This document shows, one piece after another, positions 8,948 to 12,689 of a stretch of 12,689 bases of DNA. Position numbers and translations under genes: made by a program. Under the pieces are notes generated by a model. The model searched no databases. It was not told the DNA's origin and saw only the letters and a list, made by a program, of their open reading frames with translations. The stretch's first letter is position 1, and every line of letters begins with the position of its first letter. The stretch is from positions 1 to 12,689 of the forward strand of contig JASIGD010000436.1 of NCBI GenBank assembly GCA_030045295.1, given 5' to 3'. Source of the DNA: Streptosporangiaceae bacterium (GTDB lineage Bacteria > Actinomycetota > Actinomycetes > Streptosporangiales > Streptosporangiaceae).

Positions 8948-9580
8948 GTGATGGATGAGGCTGAACTACGCCGGATGACCCGAGATGAGCGGCGTGACCT
9001 GGCCCGTACCCTGGCCGCCATCGATTTGCCGCAGCCGCTGATGGATCCGCATGTGCAGCGGCGCAGGCGGTTCGCCCTGCTGTTGACGATGGCGTGCTGT
9101 ATCGGGCTGGCCGGCTGGATCGCGATCCTCATCTTGACCCTGCCCGGGCGCTATACCTCCAGTGACTGGCGGGCCGTGTGGGTCGGGCTCGACATCGCCG
9201 AACTGCTCGGGTTCGCCGCGACCGGCTGGGCCGCGTGGCACCAGCGCCAGATCGTCATCTTCTTCATGATCATGACCGGGACGCTGCTGCTCTGCGACGC
9301 GTGGTTCGACCTGGCGCTGAGCTACGGCTCGAGCGGCTTTACGGCGAGTGTGCTGTCTGCGCTGCTGGCCGAGTTTCCGCTCGCGTTCCTGATGTTCGCC
9401 GGGGCCCGGCGGCTGATCCGGGTCACCGTCCAGACCGTGATGGAACTAGCCGGTATCCCCGGGTCGGCGCCGCCGCTGTGGCGGGTGCCGCTGCTCGCCG
9501 CCGGGCTCGAGGAAGCCCTGCCGGCCCGGCTCAGGCAGCCAGCCGGCGCTGTCACAGCAGGCGACCGCTCCTCGTCTTAA
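8948..9580 (+). CDS. Hypothetical four-helix membrane protein
   Basis: 210 residues from GTG 8948; ATG 8951 is the next codon. I do not recognise a named family. The N-terminus (1-40) is charged and probably cytosolic. Hydrophobic segments lie at about 41-65, 76-97, 101-123 and 131-153, followed by a soluble C-terminal tail of about 55 residues. [15 protein letters not shown] and [12 protein letters not shown] carry Trp/His/Asp in or near the membrane. Its last codons contain the ECF41-type promoter of the next gene (9550-9576), so the two genes are physically interlocked. Whether it acts with the sigma factors, for instance as a signal input, is open; ECF41 sigmas do not need a membrane anti-sigma factor. 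Confidence 0.75.
   Translation: MMDEAELRRMTRDERRDLARTLAAIDLPQPLMDPHVQRRRRFALLLTMACCIGLAGWIAILILTLPGRYTSSDWRAVWVGLDIAELLGFAATGWAAWHQRQIVIFFMIMTGTLLLCDAWFDLALSYGSSGFTASVLSALLAEFPLAFLMFAGARRLIRVTVQTVMELAGIPGSAPPLWRVPLLAAGLEEALPARLRQPAGAVTAGDRSSS
9550..9576 (+). promoter_or_regulatory. ECF41-type promoter of first sigma gene
   Basis: TGTCACA (9550-9556), 16 bases, CGTC (9573-9576). This is an exact match to the published ECF41 promoter consensus TGTCACA-n16-CGTC. It lies within the 3' end of the membrane-protein gene, about 55 bases before the sigma start. It implies autoregulation or control by the second ECF41 sigma. Confidence 0.82.
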
Positions 9581-9601
9581 CGGACCAGGGGGATCCACGT
9601 C

Positions 9602-9623
9602 GAGGCGAGGAAGAGGCGAGGAA
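9602..9623 (+). repeat. 11-bp tandem repeat containing the Shine-Dalgarno sequence of the first sigma gene
   Basis: GAGGCGAGGAA occurs twice head to tail (9602-9612 and 9613-9623). The second copy supplies the GAGG ribosome binding site for GTG 9631. The first copy is an upstream duplicate. Confidence 0.7.
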
Positions 9624-9630
9624 AGCAATC

Positions 9631-10527
9631 GTGGACGGCAGCGATTACACCAAGTACCGGCCGCTGATGTTCTCGATCGCCTACCGGATGACCGGCAGCG
9701 CGAGCGACGCCGAGGACATCGTCCAGGAGGCGTTTCTGCGCCTGGCCAAGGGCGCGCAGGCCACCTCACCCAAGGCGTACCTGGCCACGATCACCACCCG
9801 GCTGGCCATCGATCACCTGCGCTCGGCCCGTGTCCGGCGCGAATCCTACGTCGGGACCTGGCTCCCCGAGCCGCTGCTGGACGACGGTGCGCCAGGCCCG
9901 GCCGAGCTGGCGGAGACTTCGGACTCGCTGTCGATGGCGTTCCTGGTGCTGCTGGAGAGCCTGTCGCCGGCCGAACGCGCCGTGTTCCTGCTCCGCGAGG
10001 TATTCGGCTACGAGTACCACGAGATCGCGGAGATCACCGGCAAGACCGAGGCGGCCTGCCGGCAGGTCTTCGCCCGCGCCCGGCACCGCATCGACGAGGG
10101 CAGGCCGCGGTTCGGCACGTCACGGGCCGAGGGCGAGGAACTGGCCAGCCTGTTCCTCTCCGTGGCCCGGGGCGGGGACATGAGCAGCCTCCTGGAGCGG
10201 TTGGCGCCGGACGTCATGTTCTACGGCGACAGCGGCGGCCAGGGGGAGATCAGCTACATGACGCCGGTGGTCGGCCGCGACCGGGTGGCCGAGGTGCTCC
10301 GCTTCCAGCTGGCCCGGACCGCCGAGCGCGGCGTTTCGCTCACGTCAGCCTGGGTCAACGGGCAGCCCGGCCTGCTGGTCAGCGACACCGGCGGCGGCCT
10401 CATCGCGGTCATCGCGTTCGACGTCCTCGACGGCCAGGTCCAGGCCATCCGGACGGTGGCCAACCCGGACAAGCTCCGCCACCTCGGCCCCGTCTCCCGC
10501 ACCTGGCACCTGCGCTCGGGCGGGTGA
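9631..10527 (+). CDS. ECF41 family RNA polymerase sigma factor (SigJ-like, fused SnoaL-like domain)
   Basis: 298 residues from GTG 9631, preceded by GAGGAAAG. Region sigma2 spans about 6-70 (LMFSIAYRMTGSASDAEDIVQEAFLRL), region sigma4 about 100-155 (LSPAERAVFLL ... GKTEAACRQVFARAR with the helix-turn-helix). The linker carries WLPEP (77-81) and the C-terminal SnoaL-like domain ends in NPDKL (278-282); both are ECF41 signatures. The third signature, DGGGK, is degenerate here (DSGGQ, 200-204). In ECF41 the fused C-terminal domain controls activity in place of a separate anti-sigma factor. The frame is open further upstream (to 9178), but that part is a shadow of the membrane-protein gene. It is strongly similar to the next gene, so a tandem duplication is likely. 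The stimulus is unknown. Confidence 0.93.
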   Translation: MDGSDYTKYRPLMFSIAYRMTGSASDAEDIVQEAFLRLAKGAQATSPKAYLATITTRLAIDHLRSARVRRESYVGTWLPEPLLDDGAPGPAELAETSDSLSMAFLVLLESLSPAERAVFLLREVFGYEYHEIAEITGKTEAACRQVFARARHRIDEGRPRFGTSRAEGEELASLFLSVARGGDMSSLLERLAPDVMFYGDSGGQGEISYMTPVVGRDRVAEVLRFQLARTAERGVSLTSAWVNGQPGLLVSDTGGGLIAVIAFDVLDGQVQAIRTVANPDKLRHLGPVSRTWHLRSGG

Positions 10528-10534
10528 GCACGAG

Positions 10535-10561
10535 TGTCACGACCGCCGGACCCGCTGCGTC
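10535..10561 (+). promoter_or_regulatory. ECF41-type promoter of second sigma gene
   Basis: TGTCACG (10535-10541), 16 bases, CGTC (10558-10561). It differs from the ECF41 consensus TGTCACA-n16-CGTC only at the last base of the first element, with identical spacing to the site at 9550. It lies in the gap between the two sigma genes, about 35 bases before ATG 10596. Confidence 0.8.
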
Positions 10562-10595
10562 GTAGAGGGGGACAACGGCACAAGGGAGGAAACAA

Positions 10596-11648
10596 ATGCC
10601 TGAGTCCGGCCCGGACCGCCGGGACGGAGGAGCCGAGGACTACACGCAGTTCCGGTCGCTGATGTTCTCGATCGCCTACCGGATGACCGGGAGCGTCAGC
10701 GACGCCGAGGACATCGTCCAGGAGGCTTTCCTGCGGCTGACCCGGGCGCTGCGCGACGGCGTCCGGGTCACCTCGCCCAAGGCCTACCTGGCCACGGTCA
10801 CCACCCGGCTGGCCATCAGCCACCTGCGGTCCGCCCGGGTGCGGCGTGAGGCCTACGTGGGCGCCTGGCTGCCCGAGCCTCTCGTCGAAGGCGCGCCGGC
10901 CCCTGCGATCGCAGCCGACCCCGCGGAGCGCGCCGAGATGTCCGATTCCCTGTCCATGGCCTTCCTGGTCCTGCTGGAAAGCCTGACGCCCACCGAACGC
11001 GCCGTGTTCCTGCTGCACGAGGTCTTCGGCTACGACTACGCCGAGATCGCCGAGGTCACCGGCAAGACGGAGGCGAACTGCCGGCAGATCTTCGCCCGCG
11101 CCCGGCGCCACATCGACGAGGGCAAGCCCCGCTTCGAGGCCTCACGCGAGCGGCGCGATGAGGTGGCTCGCCGATTCTTCGACGCGGTCGGCGGGGGTGA
11201 CCTGGGCGGGCTGCTCGAGCTGCTGGCGCCCGACGTGGTCATGATCGGCGACGGCGGCGGCAAAGGCCAGGCCGTGCGCGAGCCGACGTACGGCGCGGAA
11301 CGCGTCGCCCGGTTCCTGCTCGGGTTGTTCCGCCGGGCGCGGAAGGAGGGCGCGTACGGTGAGCCCGCACTGGTCAACGGCCAGCCCGGAGCGGTGGCTT
11401 ACGACGCCGAAGGCCGGGTGGTCAGCGTCTTCGCGCTCGACATCGCCGACGGCCTGGTGCAGGCGGTCCGCTCCGTGGTCAACCCCGACAAGCTTGCCCA
11501 TCTCGGGCCGACCTCCGAGCTGTACCTGCGGCCGGGCCGGGACTTACCCTGGCGGTCATGGCCACCGACTTCACCGAGGAGACGGCCGCCGGCGCGGTCG
11601 TCGAGAGCTTCGCGCTCACGCCTGACCCCCGGCTGCGCGAGCTGCTGA
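10596..11648 (+). CDS. ECF41 family RNA polymerase sigma factor, second paralogue, with C-terminal read-through tail
   Basis: 350 residues from ATG 10596, after a strong AGGGAGG ribosome binding site. Layout: sigma2 about 16-84, WLPEP 91-95, sigma4 about 118-174 (TPTERAVFLLHEVFGYDYAEIAEVTGK), then a SnoaL-like domain with intact DGGGK (219-223) and NPDKL (296-300). All three ECF41 signatures are present. Relatives normally end soon after NPDKL; the first paralogue ends 16 residues after it. Here the frame has no stop at that point and continues for about 36 Arg/Pro/Ser-rich residues (315-350) that are only the shifted frame of the downstream dioxygenase, overlapping it by 91 bp. The tail is probably a recent loss of the stop codon. 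The gene has its own ECF41-type promoter. Confidence 0.92.
   Translation: MPESGPDRRDGGAEDYTQFRSLMFSIAYRMTGSVSDAEDIVQEAFLRLTRALRDGVRVTSPKAYLATVTTRLAISHLRSARVRREAYVGAWLPEPLVEGAPAPAIAADPAERAEMSDSLSMAFLVLLESLTPTERAVFLLHEVFGYDYAEIAEVTGKTEANCRQIFARARRHIDEGKPRFEASRERRDEVARRFFDAVGGGDLGGLLELLAPDVVMIGDGGGKGQAVREPTYGAERVARFLLGLFRRARKEGAYGEPALVNGQPGAVAYDAEGRVVSVFALDIADGLVQAVRSVVNPDKLAHLGPTSELYLRPGRDLPWRSWPPTSPRRRPPARSSRASRSRLTPGCASC
11545..11550 (+). promoter_or_regulatory. Putative -10 element for leaderless dioxygenase transcript
   Basis: TACCCT (TANNNT type) is followed by 7 bases and ATG 11558. No convincing ribosome binding site precedes the ATG. It lies inside the tail of the second sigma gene. 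No ECF41-type element is seen in the 150 bases upstream. Confidence 0.45.
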
Positions 11649-12427
11649 CCAGCCTGGCCAGGCACCTGCACGCCTTCGTCAGGGAAACCGAGCCGACGAT
11701 CGCCGAATGGGAGCGAGCCATCGAGTTCCTCACCGCGATCGGTCACAAGTGCGACGACGAACGGCAGGAATTCATTCTGCTTTCCGACGTGTTCGGTGTT
11801 TCCATGCTGGTGGAGACCATCAATAACAGGAAAACCGCGGGCGCCACCGAGTCCACCGTGCTGGGTCCTTTCCACATGGTGACCTCCCCGCGCCGCGAGC
11901 TGGGCGAGAGCATCGATCTCGTGCGGACGGGTCCCCCCTGCGTGGTCAAGGGCCGGGTGCTCTCGGCCGACGGCACGGCGCTGCCCGGAGCCGAGATAGA
12001 CGTCTGGCAGGCGAACGACCAGGGCTTCTACGACGTGCAGCAGCCGGGCGTACAGCCCCAGGCCAACGGTCGCGGACTGTTCACCGCCGATGAGAACGGG
12101 GCGTTCTGGTTCCGGACGATCGTGCCGAGCCATTACCCGATACCGACCGACGGCCCGGTCGGCGCACTGCTGAACGCGACCAAACGGCACCCGTACCGCC
12201 CGGCGCACATCCATTTCATCGTGACGGCGCCCGGGCATCGCGCGCTGACCACGCACATCTTCGTGGCGGGCAGCCCCTACATCGAATCCGACGCGGTATT
12301 CGCGGTCAAGAAGAGCCTGGTCACCGACTTCGTTCCGGTCGATGATCCGGAACAGGCCGCGCGCTACGGGATCGATGGACCGTTCCGGCTGGCGAATTTC
12401 GACATCGTCCTGCAGCCCGAAGCCTGA
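11558..12427 (+). CDS. Intradiol ring-cleavage dioxygenase (catechol / hydroxyquinol 1,2-dioxygenase type)
   Basis: 289 residues, the normal length for the family. An N-terminal helical dimerisation domain (about 22-100, including TETVLGPFH-like ESTVLGPFH) precedes the beta-sandwich catalytic domain. Ferric iron ligands are Tyr158 (GFYDVQ), Tyr193 (HYPIP), His217 and His219 (RPAHIHF), with family-typical spacing. VDVWQAN-type residues (IDVWQANDQG, 147-156) precede the first Tyr. The enzyme cleaves catechols or hydroxyquinol between the two hydroxyls with O2 to give muconate or maleylacetate. The overall sequence looks closer to hydroxyquinol dioxygenases than to CatA, but the substrate is not decided by what I can see. 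It follows two ECF41 sigma genes and overlaps the tail of the second. No other aromatic-degradation gene is in the window. Confidence 0.92.
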   Translation: MATDFTEETAAGAVVESFALTPDPRLRELLTSLARHLHAFVRETEPTIAEWERAIEFLTAIGHKCDDERQEFILLSDVFGVSMLVETINNRKTAGATESTVLGPFHMVTSPRRELGESIDLVRTGPPCVVKGRVLSADGTALPGAEIDVWQANDQGFYDVQQPGVQPQANGRGLFTADENGAFWFRTIVPSHYPIPTDGPVGALLNATKRHPYRPAHIHFIVTAPGHRALTTHIFVAGSPYIESDAVFAVKKSLVTDFVPVDDPEQAARYGIDGPFRLANFDIVLQPEA

Positions 12428-12452
12428 TACTGACCGTCCGCTCCCTTTCTTT

Positions 12453-12503
12453 TGGCCGAACGGGCCACGGTGCCTGCCGCGGTTCCCGCACCAGCTTCTG
12501 GTG
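12453..12503 (+). terminator. Weak hairpins downstream of the dioxygenase gene
   Basis: Two small inverted repeats follow the stop: TGGCC-n5-GGCCA (12453-12467) and CACCAG-n3-CTGGTG (12489-12503). Either could end transcription, but neither is followed by a T tract. This is the only structure seen just after the dioxygenase stop. Confidence 0.3.
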
Positions 12504-12546
12504 GTAGCGGAAGTTTCCCGCGACCATCATTGTTCATCTGTCTTTG

Positions 12547-12579
12547 CGCGGGTAACGGGGGAACCGACGACAACCCGCG
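12547..12579 (+). other. Leader hairpin before the right-edge gene
   Basis: CGCGGGT (12547-12553) pairs perfectly with ACCCGCG (12573-12579) around a 19-base purine-rich loop containing AACGGGGGAACC. It ends 24 bases before ATG 12604. It may be a 5' UTR structure. It shares only the GGGGGAACC core word with c-di-AMP (ydaO) riboswitches and lacks their other conserved parts, so no riboswitch call is made. Confidence 0.3.
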
Positions 12580-12603
12580 GATTCGTACCGATAAGGGGCT
12601 TGC

Positions 12604-12689
12604 ATGCTTCAGGCGATGCTGCTGGCTGCGCTCGTTGCTGCGCCGCTCGGCTCGGCGAGCCTGTTCGTGCCCGCGCGGCTTATCGATCG
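12604..12689 (+). CDS. N-terminal fragment of a protein with hydrophobic N-terminus, cut by window edge
   Basis: ATG 12604 follows AAGGGG with a 5-base gap, and the frame stays open to the window end (28 full codons). The translation begins MLQAMLLAALVAAPLGSA and continues with SLFVPARLID. This is a single hydrophobic stretch fitting either a first transmembrane helix or a signal peptide. Proton-translocating membrane subunits (NuoL/HyfB-like) often begin this way, but the fragment is too short to decide. Confidence 0.5.
   Translation, partial: MLQAMLLAALVAAPLGSASLFVPARLID

Noticed and set aside
9178..9630. Upstream extension of the first sigma gene's open frame
   Set aside because: It overlaps the membrane-protein gene in another frame and encodes Arg-rich shadow sequence; GTG 9631 fits the sigma2 start and has a ribosome binding site.
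12547..12600. c-di-AMP (ydaO) riboswitch suggested by CGGGGGAACC
   Set aside because: The other conserved blocks, such as GGGGTGAATC and the closing P1 helix, are absent; only one short word matches.

Overview
The window is GC-rich throughout with strong G/C third-position codon bias. It carries a GlnR-type operator before glnA, several leaderless-type starts and two ECF41 sigma factors, which together point to a high-GC actinobacterium. I cannot fix the genus from sequence alone. The order glnA, RDD membrane protein, DUF4191 protein, lipA, lipB resembles the glnA1-lipA-lipB neighbourhood that I recall from mycobacteria and other Actinobacteria.

Left part (1-3800): a 5'-truncated GH15 glycoside hydrolase overlaps a divergent glucose-6-phosphate dehydrogenase-like gene by ATGA. 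A short remnant of a D-2-hydroxyacid dehydrogenase follows and runs directly into a zinc-dependent alcohol dehydrogenase (adhP type). A second remnant, the C-terminal end of a SnoaL/NTF2-like protein, lies on the minus strand between adhP and glnA. adhP is therefore flanked by two broken genes, which suggests past rearrangement.

Middle part (3809-8858): a housekeeping block. It holds glutamine synthetase type I (glnA, minus) with a clear four-half-site GlnR operator, a divergent RDD membrane protein, a DUF4191 membrane protein (minus), lipoyl synthase lipA (minus), a YbjQ/UPF0145 protein (plus) and octanoyltransferase lipB (minus). LipB and LipA form the lipoate assembly pathway.

Right part (8948-12689): a four-helix membrane protein, then two tandem paralogous ECF41 sigma factors with fused C-terminal SnoaL-like domains, then an intradiol ring-cleavage dioxygenase. 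Each sigma gene has an upstream TGTCAC[A/G]-N16-CGTC element matching the known ECF41 promoter consensus, so both are probably controlled by themselves or by each other. ECF41 genes are usually linked to carboxymuconolactone decarboxylase, oxidoreductase or epimerase genes. Here the linked enzyme is an aromatic ring-cleavage dioxygenase, and the second sigma frame has lost its expected stop and runs about 90 bp into that gene. This is the most interesting part of the window. The right edge holds the first 28 codons of another gene with a hydrophobic N-terminus.
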